This document shows, piece after piece, positions 14,879 to 25,036 of a stretch of 38,667 bases of DNA. How positions within the stretch are numbered: position 1 is the first letter of the stretch; each line of letters begins with the position of its first letter. Origin of the DNA: an uncultured Lactobacillus sp. (GTDB taxonomy: Bacteria; Bacillota; Bacilli; Lactobacillales; Lactobacillaceae). The position numbers and the translations under genes were made by a program. The stretch is taken from contig CALFSK010000033.1 in NCBI GenBank assembly GCA_937916845.1, positions 1 to 38,667 on the forward strand, written 5' to 3'. Under the pieces are notes generated by a model. It was given only the letters and a program-made list of their open reading frames with translations. It was not told where the DNA came from and did no database searches.

Positions 14879-15586
14879 TTAATTATTGGCTAAGTTGGTC
14901 GTGTGAAAATACAGGGCCAAGTCGGGATAGACGAAGACGGTGTGCGAAAAGTCTAAGAGGCCGTTATTTTTATAATAATTGCAAGAATCTAAGGTCATAT
15001 AGGTATCCCCGTGGCCGAGCCCCATTAATTGTGATTCTTCCACTGATAGGTTCGTTAGGGAAAGGTAGTCATCGCTGTTAGCGATACCGATACCGTACGC
15101 CTCACTTAAAAAGTCCCAAATTGAAGAATTGACGGCTTCGGTAGATAGGTAAGGTACGACTGAACGTAGGTAATAGGCTTTTTCTAAACAGTAAAGTTGG
15201 TCATGCCAGTAGCGTAACCGAATGACCCGGTAAAGTTCTTCGTCGACGGGAATACCGAGTTGGCGACTGAGTGCGGTATCGCCGTGAATGGTATCAAAGG
15301 TGAGGACTTTTGATTCGAGATCACGGGGATGTAAGTTACTATTTAACATGGACCGAGCGGACAGGTTCACGACCGTTTTATGTTTTAACTGAATATTGGT
15401 AATAAAATAACCACTGCCTTGCACACGTCGTAAGAGTCCTTGTTGATAGACTAAATCAATTGCTTTACGAATCGTGTTACGGCTGGCATGGAATCGTTCC
15501 ATCAACTGGGCTTCGGTCGGTAATTTTGTTTCAAATTGGCCATCTTGAATGGCATTGACGAGTTTGGTCGCAATCTCACGATACAT
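14879..15586 (-). CDS. GntR-family (HutC/UTRA) regulator of the beta-glucoside locus
   Basis: 235 residues. The N-terminal winged helix (1-65) contains LPTEAQLMERFHASRNTIRKAI and the wing GLLRRVQGSGYF. Residues 80-230 match a UTRA ligand domain, which in this subfamily binds sugar phosphates. It is divergently placed to the PTS EIIB gene, and two similar GTACCCA-type sites lie between them, one within the PTS promoter. It is therefore likely to repress the EIIB-EIIA-GH1 genes until a phosphorylated beta-glucoside accumulates. ATG 15586 is the best start, although a clear ribosome site is not visible (GAAGAAG only). Confidence 0.9.
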   Translation of the reverse strand: MYREIATKLVNAIQDGQFETKLPTEAQLMERFHASRNTIRKAIDLVYQQGLLRRVQGSGYFITNIQLKHKTVVNLSARSMLNSNLHPRDLESKVLTFDTIHGDTALSRQLGIPVDEELYRVIRLRYWHDQLYCLEKAYYLRSVVPYLSTEAVNSSIWDFLSEAYGIGIANSDDYLSLTNLSVEESQLMGLGHGDTYMTLDSCNYYKNNGLLDFSHTVFVYPDLALYFHTTNLANN

Positions 15587-15625
15587 AATGGTTCACTTCT
15601 TCCGGTAGAATAATTTGTGGGTACC

Positions 15626-15679
15626 AATTAAATAAATTGCGTAAACTTGATTAATAAGGCTTGTCAAATTTGTACCCAT
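15626..15679. promoter_or_regulatory. Paired operator-like sites between gntR and PTS EIIB
   Basis: Two sites in opposite orientation share AATTKGTACCCA: one read on the minus strand around 15626-15647, the other on the plus strand around 15666-15679. The second lies between the -35 and -10 boxes of the EIIB promoter. GTACC-centred sites are common for UTRA-type regulators. Binding is inferred. Confidence 0.55.
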
Positions 15680-15689
15680 GACTTATAAT
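15661..15689 (+). promoter_or_regulatory. PTS operon promoter
   Basis: TTGTCA (15661-15666) and a perfect TATAAT (15684-15689) are 17 bp apart. Confidence 0.82.
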
Positions 15690-15700
15690 TCTAATTGTAA

Positions 15701-15714
15701 TGAAAGCGGTTTAC
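15701..15714. promoter_or_regulatory. cre-like site downstream of the PTS promoter
   Basis: TGAAAGCGGTTTAC keeps the TGAAAGCG half of cre with an imperfect right half, just after the -10 box, where CcpA would block elongation or initiation. Confidence 0.5.
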
Positions 15715-15767
15715 TAAAGCAACCGCTGAAATAAATTAATTTAAATCTATCTAGGAGCGTGTTTATT

Positions 15768-16085
15768 ATGGCTGAAAAAACAATTATGTTGGTATGTGCT
15801 GCTGGGATGTCAACTTCACTATTAGTTTCAAAGATGCAAAAGGCTGCTGAAGCAGACGGTATTGATGCAGAAATTTTTGCAACCGCTGCCAGTGACGCCG
15901 ACGCTAAGTTGGAAGAAAAGAATCCAGACATCTTAATGCTTGGACCACAGGTTCGTTACATGTTAAGCGACTTCCAAAAACGGGTTGAAATTCCTGTTGA
16001 AGTTATCAACATGCAAGATTACGGCATGATGAACGGCGAAAAGGTATTACGCGAAGCTGAAGCTTCAATTGCAAAAGCTAACTAA
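15768..16085 (+). CDS. PTS EIIB component, lactose/cellobiose family
   Basis: 105 residues from ATG 15768, with GGAG 10 bases upstream; the in-frame GTG nine bases earlier is too near that site. The phosphorylated cysteine is Cys10 in the diagnostic loop VCAAGMSTS. The protein receives phosphate from EIIA and passes it to the sugar at EIIC. It is the first gene of the induced operon, followed by EIIA, but no EIIC gene is present in this window, so it must pair with a porter encoded elsewhere. Expression should depend on the divergent GntR regulator and on CcpA. Confidence 0.95.
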   Translation: MAEKTIMLVCAAGMSTSLLVSKMQKAAEADGIDAEIFATAASDADAKLEEKNPDILMLGPQVRYMLSDFQKRVEIPVEVINMQDYGMMNGEKVLREAEASIAKAN

Positions 16086-16095
16086 ATGATTTCTA

Positions 16096-16145
16096 GATGC
16101 TGCCAGACCATGGTAGTTAATCACTATTGGTCCGGTGGCATTTTG
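16096..16145 (+). terminator. Hairpin between EIIB and EIIA, possible attenuator
   Basis: Arms 16096-16110 and 16128-16142 pair over about 14 bp with a 17-base loop and are followed by TTTTGATTGT. Lying inside the operon, it may reduce read-through or protect the EIIB message. Confidence 0.6.
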
Positions 16146-16190
16146 ATTGTATAAGTAACTAATAAATTTAGGCTAAAAGGATGAGGGTTA

Positions 16191-16544
16191 ATGGCAGAAG
16201 AAACGCAAGCACCAAAAGAAACTGAAGCAAGTCTCGAAACAATCATGGGTCTGATCGTCAATGGCGGTAACGCTAAGAGTTCCGCTTTTGAAGCTATCAA
16301 GGCTGCTAAAGAAGGCGACTTTGACACGGCGGATGCTAAGTTGAAGGAAGCAGATAACTTCTTAACTGAAGCACATAACTCACAAACTTCAATGTTAACG
16401 GCGGAAGCCCAAGGGGAACATACACACGTTTCCTTACTCTTGGTTCATTCACAAGACCATATCATGAATGCCATTACCTTCCGCGATTTAGCTGGTGAAG
16501 TTGTGGATGTTTATCGGCGTTTAGCTGCTGATGAAGCTAAATAA
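16191..16544 (+). CDS. PTS EIIA component, lactose/cellobiose family
   Basis: 117 residues with the all-helical EIIA-Lac/Cel pattern. The phosphorylated His86 and metal-binding Asp89 are in LLLVHSQDHIM, the spacing seen in characterised EIIA-Lac. A short acidic N-terminal extension (about 14 residues) precedes the domain. It carries phosphate from HPr to EIIB. It lies 105 bases after EIIB, separated by a hairpin, and ends at a strong terminator before the GH1 genes. Start at ATG 16191 with AAAAGGATG upstream. Confidence 0.94.
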   Translation: MAEETQAPKETEASLETIMGLIVNGGNAKSSAFEAIKAAKEGDFDTADAKLKEADNFLTEAHNSQTSMLTAEAQGEHTHVSLLLVHSQDHIMNAITFRDLAGEVVDVYRRLAADEAK

Positions 16545-16556
16545 TCGTTAATTAAT

Positions 16557-16607
16557 TGGGGGTTCCACACAAATACCATAACTGGTGTTGGGTGGAGGCC
16601 CCTTTTT
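16557..16607 (+). terminator. Terminator after PTS EIIA
   Basis: A long GC-rich stem-loop (GGGG-TTCCAC with GTGGAGGCCCC, plus inner ACC/GGT pairs) followed by five T. Confidence 0.8.
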
Positions 16608-16669
16608 ATCATAATGGCCACGGTATTTAGCGGTTTAAAGCTAATTTGGTCAATTTCTAAACAAAAAAG

Positions 16670-19600
<2,931 letters not shown>

Positions 19601-19615
19601 CACTTGATTAATGTT

Positions 19616-19656
19616 AAAAGTGGCTCAGAAATTTTTGATTTCTGAGCCGCTTTTTT
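19616..19656 (+). terminator. Terminator after the GH1 pair
   Basis: A 16-bp stem (19616-19631 with 19639-19654, one G-T pair) and six T. Confidence 0.9.
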
Positions 19657-19675
19657 ACTGCTTGTGGGTTAGTCC

Positions 19676-19846
19676 GGTTGCCGCTGATGACATGCGGTCG
19701 TGGGACCGAGGCTAGCCTGAAGAGCGGTCTAGCCTCTCGCCCGGAATAATTGCAAAAAACGCAATTATCCCGGACCGTCCGTGGTCTAAGACCGGAAATT
19801 CACCGGTCAAAAGCCACCTTCACGACCGATATCATCAGTGACAACC
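19676..19846 (+). repeat. Intergenic element family B, copy B2 (complete)
   Basis: 171 bp bounded by imperfect inverted repeats of about 26 bp (19676-19702 and 19821-19846; shared part CTGATGAYAT-CGGTCGTG). Inside are the common core (AGAGCGGTCTAGCCTC) and a hairpin in which ATAATTGC pairs with GCAATTAT. It lies 20 bp after the GH1 terminator. No protein-coding potential seen. Confidence 0.8.
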
Positions 19847-19888
19847 TCCGATTATCCAAATTAAAATAGTAAATCTGGTTTTAGCACA

Positions 19889-20051
19889 GTCGGGTAGCCT
19901 TGGTGTGCTGTGTTGGCAAGATTGGCAGATTTTTCTTATCTGCCAATTTTGTGGGGCAATTCAAGGACGTGGGTTGTCGGCTTTGAATCGAGGTCGTCAG
20001 ACCGCACTTTGGCTGGGACCGTCCCCCCATAGCACACCAGGGCTACTCGAC
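19889..20051 (-). repeat. Intergenic element family C, copy C1 (complete)
   Basis: 163 bp with 21-bp terminal inverted repeats (19889-19909 and 20031-20051; shared part GTAGCCYTGGTGTGCT). Inside is a perfect 10-bp hairpin ATTGGCAGAT/ATCTGCCAAT. The superfamily core (AGCCAAAGTGCGGTC...CCTCGATTCAAAG) is read on the minus strand. A tiny hydrophobic ORF starts 19 bases outside the right end, pointing away, and the same ORF accompanies the partial copy at the window's end. Confidence 0.82.
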
Positions 20052-20069
20052 GGAGCGGATAATTTTGGA

Positions 20070-20129
20070 ATGACCATCGCTACTGTAACGGTATTAATAG
20101 CAGTTTTAGATTTTTCTTTAGTTTTATGA
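20070..20129 (+). CDS. Tiny hydrophobic peptide beside element C1
   Basis: A 19-codon ORF, MTIATVTVLIAVLDFSLVL, is a single hydrophobic helix. The copy beside C2 reads MTIATVTVLIAFLDFSTFIF. Over the first 16 codons the DNA copies differ at six sites: five are silent third positions and one changes Val to Phe. Just upstream of the ATG, in the same frame, all four codon differences change the amino acid. This contrast supports translation from this ATG. A purine-rich GGA abuts the ATG and GGAG lies 14 bases upstream, so the ribosome site is weak. Small membrane-active peptides of type I toxin-antitoxin systems have this look; no known family is matched. Confidence 0.45.
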   Translation: MTIATVTVLIAVLDFSLVL

Positions 20130-20335
20130 TTAAACAGTATTAGGAAACTGAAAGAATCAGCTATAATTTTTAAAAGCTAACGGGCAAAATTTGATTGTTA
20201 AGTGGCTTCAGACGGGCGTTAACTACACTTTATACCATAGCCGTGTCAGCTTGTATTCCATGAGGCTTTGTGGTTAAATGCGAGTCAAAGTAATGGGTAC
20301 TGGTAAGTCAATCTGACGTAAAGGACTTGAGCGTA
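20130..20335 (+). other. Long leader region before the D-serine dehydratase gene
   Basis: No gene. TATAAT at 20162-20167 (poor -35) would give a leader of roughly 160 bases. AGCTAAC (20176-20182) could pair with GTTAAGTGGCT (about 20199-20209). I see no T-box or known riboswitch signature. Confidence 0.35.
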
Positions 20336-21640
20336 ATGGATAAGCAAATGTTAATCAAACAATATCCGCAGATCAAAGATTTAATGGCAAAATGCCCGAT
20401 TGTTTGGCGAAATCCAGACTATGGGAAGACCGCCAAGCTACCGTTATCGCAGGCCCAGATTTTTGATGCAGTTGCCCGTTGGGAACGGTTTGCGCCGTAC
20501 CTGGAAAAGGCGTTTCCCGAAACGGTGGCGACCCACGGGGTCATTGAATCCCCATTGGTCCATATCGATCGCATGCAGGCGGCGTGGGAGATGCTAAACC
20601 GGCAATCGTTGATGGGACAGATGTACCTGAAGGCTGATAGTGAGTTACCGGTCTCTGGGTCAATCAAATCACGGGGCGGTATCTATGAAGTGCTCAAGTT
20701 TGCGGAGACCGTGGCCATGCAACGGACGGACTTAACGTACATGGACGACTACGGTATTTTAGCAACACCTAAGTACCATGAGCTATTTTCACAGTACAGT
20801 GTCATTGTAGCGTCGACTGGAAACTTGGCGCTCAGTGTGGGGATTGCAGCGGCAAGCTTTGGTTTTAAAACGACGGTCTACATGTCGCATGACGCCCGGG
20901 AGTGGAAAAAAGCACGTTTACGGGATAGCGGTGTGACGGTGAAGGAGTTTGCCATGGATTTCTCAAGTGTGATTCCATTGGCACGGGAAGCGGCCAAGGC
21001 TGATCCACACTGTCACTTTGTCGATGATGAGGGGTCGACGGACTTGTTTCTCGGTTACGCCGTGGCGGCAGTCCGGCTGCAAGCCCAGCTAAAACAACGG
21101 AGAATCAAGCTCGATGCGGATCACCCCGTTGTCGTGTACTTGCCGGCTGGCGTTGGTGGTAGCCCGAGTGGCGTCGCCTTTGGCCTCAAGATGATTATGG
21201 GGGCGAACATCCATCCCGTCTTTTGCGAACCCGTCCACGTGCCATCCGTGACGTTGGGGATGATGACCAAACTGAACCATCGAATTTCAGTTCAAGATAT
21301 TGGACTCGATGGGCTAACGGCCGCGGACGGGTTAGCCGTCAGCCGTCCGTCACGGATTGCGGGCAAGATTATGCGGACCTTACTGCTAGGCAGCGTTACC
21401 TTTAACGATGACGATTTATTCACCTACGTCAGTGAACTGATTGATACGCAAAAACTAACGGTCGAACCGTCGGCCGCGGCGGGCTTTACAGCGATTAAAC
21501 CCCTGATGGCTGCGTTTCCACAGCTCGCGGGGCCCAACGTGACTCACATCGTCTGGGCAACTGGTGGCGAGATGATGCCCACTAGTGAACGTCAGTTGGA
21601 CTATCAACGTGGTGTCGACTTGTTGGCTGAGCGTCTGTGA
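20336..21640 (+). CDS. dsdA: D-serine dehydratase (ammonia-lyase)
   Basis: 434 residues from ATG 20336, with AAAGGA at about 10 bases; the TTG nine bases earlier would touch that site. It is a PLP enzyme of fold type II: the cofactor lysine is Lys111 in SGSIKSRGG, the substrate loop is STGNLALSVG, and the phosphate-binding loop is GVGGSPSG. It converts D-serine to pyruvate and ammonia in the cytoplasm. The overall length and the N-terminal segment with ESPLVHIDRMQ match DsdA closely. In this organism it would detoxify or use D-serine. No DsdC regulator or transporter is adjacent; a 160-base leader is the only visible control feature. Confidence 0.93.
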   Translation: MDKQMLIKQYPQIKDLMAKCPIVWRNPDYGKTAKLPLSQAQIFDAVARWERFAPYLEKAFPETVATHGVIESPLVHIDRMQAAWEMLNRQSLMGQMYLKADSELPVSGSIKSRGGIYEVLKFAETVAMQRTDLTYMDDYGILATPKYHELFSQYSVIVASTGNLALSVGIAAASFGFKTTVYMSHDAREWKKARLRDSGVTVKEFAMDFSSVIPLAREAAKADPHCHFVDDEGSTDLFLGYAVAAVRLQAQLKQRRIKLDADHPVVVYLPAGVGGSPSGVAFGLKMIMGANIHPVFCEPVHVPSVTLGMMTKLNHRISVQDIGLDGLTAADGLAVSRPSRIAGKIMRTLLLGSVTFNDDDLFTYVSELIDTQKLTVEPSAAAGFTAIKPLMAAFPQLAGPNVTHIVWATGGEMMPTSERQLDYQRGVDLLAERL

Positions 21641-21663
21641 TAACCCAAAAATAATTGACCACA

Positions 21664-21703
21664 ATAAAAGGTGCTTCTCAGAATCCTGGGGAACACCTTT
21701 TAT
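21664..21703. terminator. Bidirectional terminator between dsdA and pncB
   Basis: ATAAAAGGTG pairs with CACCTTTTAT, extended by TTCTCAG/CTGGGGAA with wobble pairs. A/T runs on both ends serve the two convergent genes. Confidence 0.82.
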
Positions 21704-21717
21704 CATGTTGGCTTATT

Positions 21718-23148
21718 TTATTCTGACACCGTCGCCTGGTGCAGGAGTTCCGTCTGTAACTGACCTAGGGCCGCGGTCATGTAAACCGGATAAACGTCAG
21801 GGTTAACCAGCCGTTGCGTGGCACGCGGTAGCTCCGCTAACTGGTCCTGACTAGTCGATTGAATAACTTGGACGCTGAGCGGTGCTGAGGGTTCTAAGGT
21901 AACCGGCACTAGTAGTGGTCGCGCGTCGAAGTTTGTCAGGACGTGGTGGTGGTCCACACTCAGTGGGTTGCTGTTGAAGACGGCTAAGCTGGTTGCACCA
22001 ATGATTGTTTCGTTAGTCAGAGCAATCAAGTCGGCAAAGGCTCGCTTCGTACCGGTATTGTATAAGCGGTAAACCTGTTTCTTACCAGGAATGGTGAGCT
22101 TTTCACGACTGGCGCTGACTTTAATTTTAGGTTCGACGCGACCGTCACGTTCGATAGCAGCTAATTTGAAGACGCCGCTTAGAACGGGGGCGGAAGCACT
22201 GGTGATGAGTTTTTCACCAATTCCGAAGTTGTCGATGGGAGCGCCTTGTTGTAAGAGCGACGTAATGATGGTTTCATCCAACGCGTTTGAAATCGTGATT
22301 TTGGCTTCGGGGAAACCCGCGGCGTTCAACATTTTACGCGCCTGTTGGGCAAGAATTGCGACGTCGCCAGAGTCAATGCGAATCCCGACTGGCTGATGGC
22401 CGCGGTCACGCAGTTCTTGGAAAACGGTGATGGCGTTGGGGATGCCTGAATTGAGGACGTCGTACGTATCTACAAGGAGCGCACTGTTGTCCGGATAGCG
22501 TTCCGCCCATTTGCGAAAGGCGGTCAGTTCATCGGGAAAAGCTTCAATCCAACTGTGAGCCATGGTACCGGCAGCGGGAATGTTGAACGCTTTAGCAGCT
22601 AATACATTGGAAGTACTCTTGGCCCCACCAATCACAGCGGCACGGGTCCCGTAGATGGCACTGTCAGGTCCCTGGGCGCGCCGGGCACCGAATTCCATAA
22701 TGGGATGTTCTTCGGCGGCAAAAGTTAATCGGCGAGCTTTGGTTGCGATTAGGGACTGGTGGTTCAGGATGTTTAAAACGAGGGTTTCTAGTAGTTGTGC
22801 CTGAGCGATGGGGCCCGTCACTGTTAATAGCGGTTCGCGCGGAAAGACCGGGGTCCCTTCAGCAACGGCTTGAATTTGACAGTCGAGTTGAAAATCGGCT
22901 AAGTAGGCTAAGAAGTCAGCATCCCAGAGACCAAGCTGCTCGAAGTAGGCGAGATCTTCAGAACTAAAATGAAATTGCTGTAACGCTTCGACCACTTGTT
23001 GCAATCCAGCAGCAATGACAAAGCTACCGGCGTCGGGAACGCGGCGATAAAAGACGTCAAACGTGGCCTGCGTGTCGGGTAAGTCATGCTGAAAACCGTT
23101 CGCCATGGAAAATTCGTACAGGTCCGTCAGTAACGACAAATTACGCAT
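21718..23148 (-). CDS. pncB: Nicotinate phosphoribosyltransferase
   Basis: 476 residues from ATG 23148, with AGAGG 9 bases upstream; the TTG six codons earlier would include the ribosome site. It joins nicotinate and PRPP to nicotinate mononucleotide in NAD salvage, with ATP hydrolysis. Visible family features are SLLTDLYEFSMANGF at the N-terminus, FGARRAQGPDSA, the phosphorylated His198 in GTMAHSW, and the phosphate-site IRIDSGD. It is divergent from the 3H-domain regulator NiaR, with a perfect GGTGTCTTGACACC palindrome close to its start, so it is probably repressed when nicotinate is plentiful. Confidence 0.95.
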   Translation of the reverse strand: MRNLSLLTDLYEFSMANGFQHDLPDTQATFDVFYRRVPDAGSFVIAAGLQQVVEALQQFHFSSEDLAYFEQLGLWDADFLAYLADFQLDCQIQAVAEGTPVFPREPLLTVTGPIAQAQLLETLVLNILNHQSLIATKARRLTFAAEEHPIMEFGARRAQGPDSAIYGTRAAVIGGAKSTSNVLAAKAFNIPAAGTMAHSWIEAFPDELTAFRKWAERYPDNSALLVDTYDVLNSGIPNAITVFQELRDRGHQPVGIRIDSGDVAILAQQARKMLNAAGFPEAKITISNALDETIITSLLQQGAPIDNFGIGEKLITSASAPVLSGVFKLAAIERDGRVEPKIKVSASREKLTIPGKKQVYRLYNTGTKRAFADLIALTNETIIGATSLAVFNSNPLSVDHHHVLTNFDARPLLVPVTLEPSAPLSVQVIQSTSQDQLAELPRATQRLVNPDVYPVYMTAALGQLQTELLHQATVSE

Positions 23149-23175
23149 AAGGTAAACCTCTTTCAATTTTAGTTA

Positions 23176-23189
23176 GGTGTCTTGACACC
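23176..23189. promoter_or_regulatory. NiaR operator
   Basis: GGTGTC-TT-GACACC is a perfect palindrome 28 bp upstream of the pncB start codon, between pncB and the niaR-like gene. NiaR sites known in Firmicutes have the same GTGTCNNGACAC core as I recall it. It probably controls pncB and perhaps niaR itself. Confidence 0.72.
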
Positions 23190-23282
23190 ATTACAATTGA
23201 AAATAGTGTAGCATAGTTTTTCAGTTATGAAAAGATTCGGTACACTTATTTGATACCCTTTCTGGTAAAATAGGACTAACTG

Positions 23283-23747
23283 ATGAGTAAAGAAGATGAG
23301 GTCATGACAGGATCAGAACGACGTGATCAAATACGAGCAACGCTGTCGACGAGTACACTAGCGGTTAGTGCAACGACGCTAGCTCAGCAATTGGGTGTCA
23401 GTCGCCAAACGGTGGTCGGAGATATTTCACTGCTGCGCGCTAACGGGTTGAAAATTATTGCAACGTTACACGGCTACGAGTTGGAAGATGAAGCGCAACC
23501 GACGGCCATCTTGGTTTGTCGGCATTTTCCAAATGAGGCCGCCGATGAGATGACGCGGATCGTGCAGGCCGGGGGCGTGATTAAGGACGTAACCATTGAA
23601 CACCCGTTGTACGGCCGCTTGCGTGGTGAACTAGAATTGCGGACGGTGGGTGACATTAACCTCTTCATGGGACGTCTCCAAAAGCAACAGGGGCACTTAT
23701 TATCCGAACTCACGGACGGCATCCACACGCACACGTTTCGACCATAG
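23283..23747 (+). CDS. niaR: NiaR-type repressor of NAD salvage (HTH plus 3H domain)
   Basis: 154 residues. An N-terminal helix-turn-helix (about 28-55, TLAQQLGVSRQTVVGDI) is followed by a 3H domain (about 74-154), named for its conserved histidines: His81 (CRHF), His107 (IEHPLYG) and the HTH pair at 148-150, which hold the metal and nicotinate. Family members repress NAD synthesis or nicotinate uptake genes with niacin as co-repressor. Divergent placement to pncB with a shared palindrome fits exactly. AGGA lies 8 bases before ATG 23283; an internal ATG at 23304 has GAGG too close. Terminator follows. Confidence 0.9.
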   Translation: MSKEDEVMTGSERRDQIRATLSTSTLAVSATTLAQQLGVSRQTVVGDISLLRANGLKIIATLHGYELEDEAQPTAILVCRHFPNEAADEMTRIVQAGGVIKDVTIEHPLYGRLRGELELRTVGDINLFMGRLQKQQGHLLSELTDGIHTHTFRP

Positions 23748-23757
23748 TAATAGAAAA

Positions 23758-23791
23758 AAAGCCAATCAGAACTATTCTGACTGGTTTTTTT
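23758..23791. terminator. Bidirectional terminator after niaR
   Basis: AAAGCCAATCAGA and TCTGACTGGTTTT form a stem with a short loop, with A run before and T run after. It serves niaR (+) and the convergent acetyltransferase gene (-). Confidence 0.8.
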
Positions 23792-23832
23792 TAGCTGTGT
23801 TCCAGATTATTTTGTTCGTGCTGTAATTTCAA

Positions 23833-25014
23833 TTAGAAGTAATCGATCAACGCTGGGCGGGTGTGGACTAAACTGGCGTCTAAGCGGGCGGCAGCGTCGG
23901 CATCACCGGTAATTTGACCGTGTTCTAAGGCGCTGAGCAGTGTGCGGGTGCCAAAGAGTGCTTTGGTCAATTGTTGAATGGATAACTGTAAATCAGACTG
24001 ACCAGCCGTTTCGGGACTGACTCGGTTGAACGTGACGACCTGATGATTCCGTGATAATTCCCAGATGCCTTGATTAATCGCAAGGGTGTCATCACTGACG
24101 GCAAGCCGAATCGGCGCAACGTCAGCGGTGAACGGATACTTGGCGATAAAGTCGTGCAATAACACAATTCTGGCCATCATGTACGGCGTTGTCGTGGCCG
24201 TAGCCGTATACGGATCAGCTAAGAGGTCGAGCAAGTTGTCAGCGCTTGGCGCTTCGTAACTGAACGTTTCAAAAGTTGTCCCGTGTTTGGTGACAAAGTT
24301 TGCCAACCGTTCAAATGCGAACGGGGTACTGGTTGACCATTCCTGAATGGCAAAATTAGTTGGCTCACGATCGTAAATCAGGTAGCCTTCAATAACGTTA
24401 GCCGAATTCCGATAAATGGCCACGGACCAGTTGTGCTTTAAGGTCAGATAATGGCGCCACCAAGCTGGCCGAATAACACCGCCACGCTGGTTTGTGGGTT
24501 GCTGTTCATAAAAGGAATTGATTAGTTCGAGGCCGTCGTTTCCATAGCGGGTCACCGTGCCCGTTAAATCGCGCGGCTTGATTTTGGGCAGGTCCTTGGC
24601 CGCCATCACGTAGTGGCAGTGGTCAAAGACGTGCTCATAACCGAAGCGGCGGTAGTACCCGTAGGAAAATGGGGCCAGATAGGATAACGGTACGTGGTTA
24701 GCTGCCATGGTTTCTAAGGCCGTCGTTAGCAACTTGCCAGCCCCACCTTTGCCGGCGTATTCCGGTGCGCTCATGACGTCGCCAATACCGTGCATGGCGT
24801 ATTTGACGCCGTGAAAATTCACTTCTAAGGGGAGACTGTATAGGCCGCTGACGAGTCGATCCTGGTCATGGAGACCATAGATCCAGCCATGTTGATAGCG
24901 GTCCATAAAGAAAGCCCGGCGAGTCGGCGAGTCCTGATTATTAAAAGCGTATTGGTAAAGCTGATAGAATTTCTCACGGTCGGCGTCGGTTGTTAACCGG
25001 TAATCTGCAGTCAT
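23833..25014 (-). CDS. Eis-like GNAT acetyltransferase
   Basis: 393 residues with the three-part Eis layout: an N-terminal GNAT domain with the acetyl-CoA loop AGKGGAGKLLTTALE (about residues 88-102), a second GNAT-like middle domain, and a C-terminal sterol-carrier-like domain ending in an aromatic carboxyl terminus (LIDYF), which acts as general base in Eis. PFSYGYYRRFGYE is the family signature after the CoA loop. Characterised members acetylate aminoglycosides and lysines; in lactobacilli the substrate is unknown. It lies just downstream of the muramidase gene (22 bases), so the two form an operon. Confidence 0.9.
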   Translation of the reverse strand: MTADYRLTTDADREKFYQLYQYAFNNQDSPTRRAFFMDRYQHGWIYGLHDQDRLVSGLYSLPLEVNFHGVKYAMHGIGDVMSAPEYAGKGGAGKLLTTALETMAANHVPLSYLAPFSYGYYRRFGYEHVFDHCHYVMAAKDLPKIKPRDLTGTVTRYGNDGLELINSFYEQQPTNQRGGVIRPAWWRHYLTLKHNWSVAIYRNSANVIEGYLIYDREPTNFAIQEWSTSTPFAFERLANFVTKHGTTFETFSYEAPSADNLLDLLADPYTATATTTPYMMARIVLLHDFIAKYPFTADVAPIRLAVSDDTLAINQGIWELSRNHQVVTFNRVSPETAGQSDLQLSIQQLTKALFGTRTLLSALEHGQITGDADAAARLDASLVHTRPALIDYF

Positions 25015-25036
25015 TAAGGTGCCCCCTTCGATAGTC

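Noticed and set aside
19905..20129. 74-residue ORF covering element C1
   Set aside because: Only its last 19 codons show protein-like conservation against the second copy; the rest runs through the inverted-repeat element and its codon differences just before the internal ATG are all replacements.
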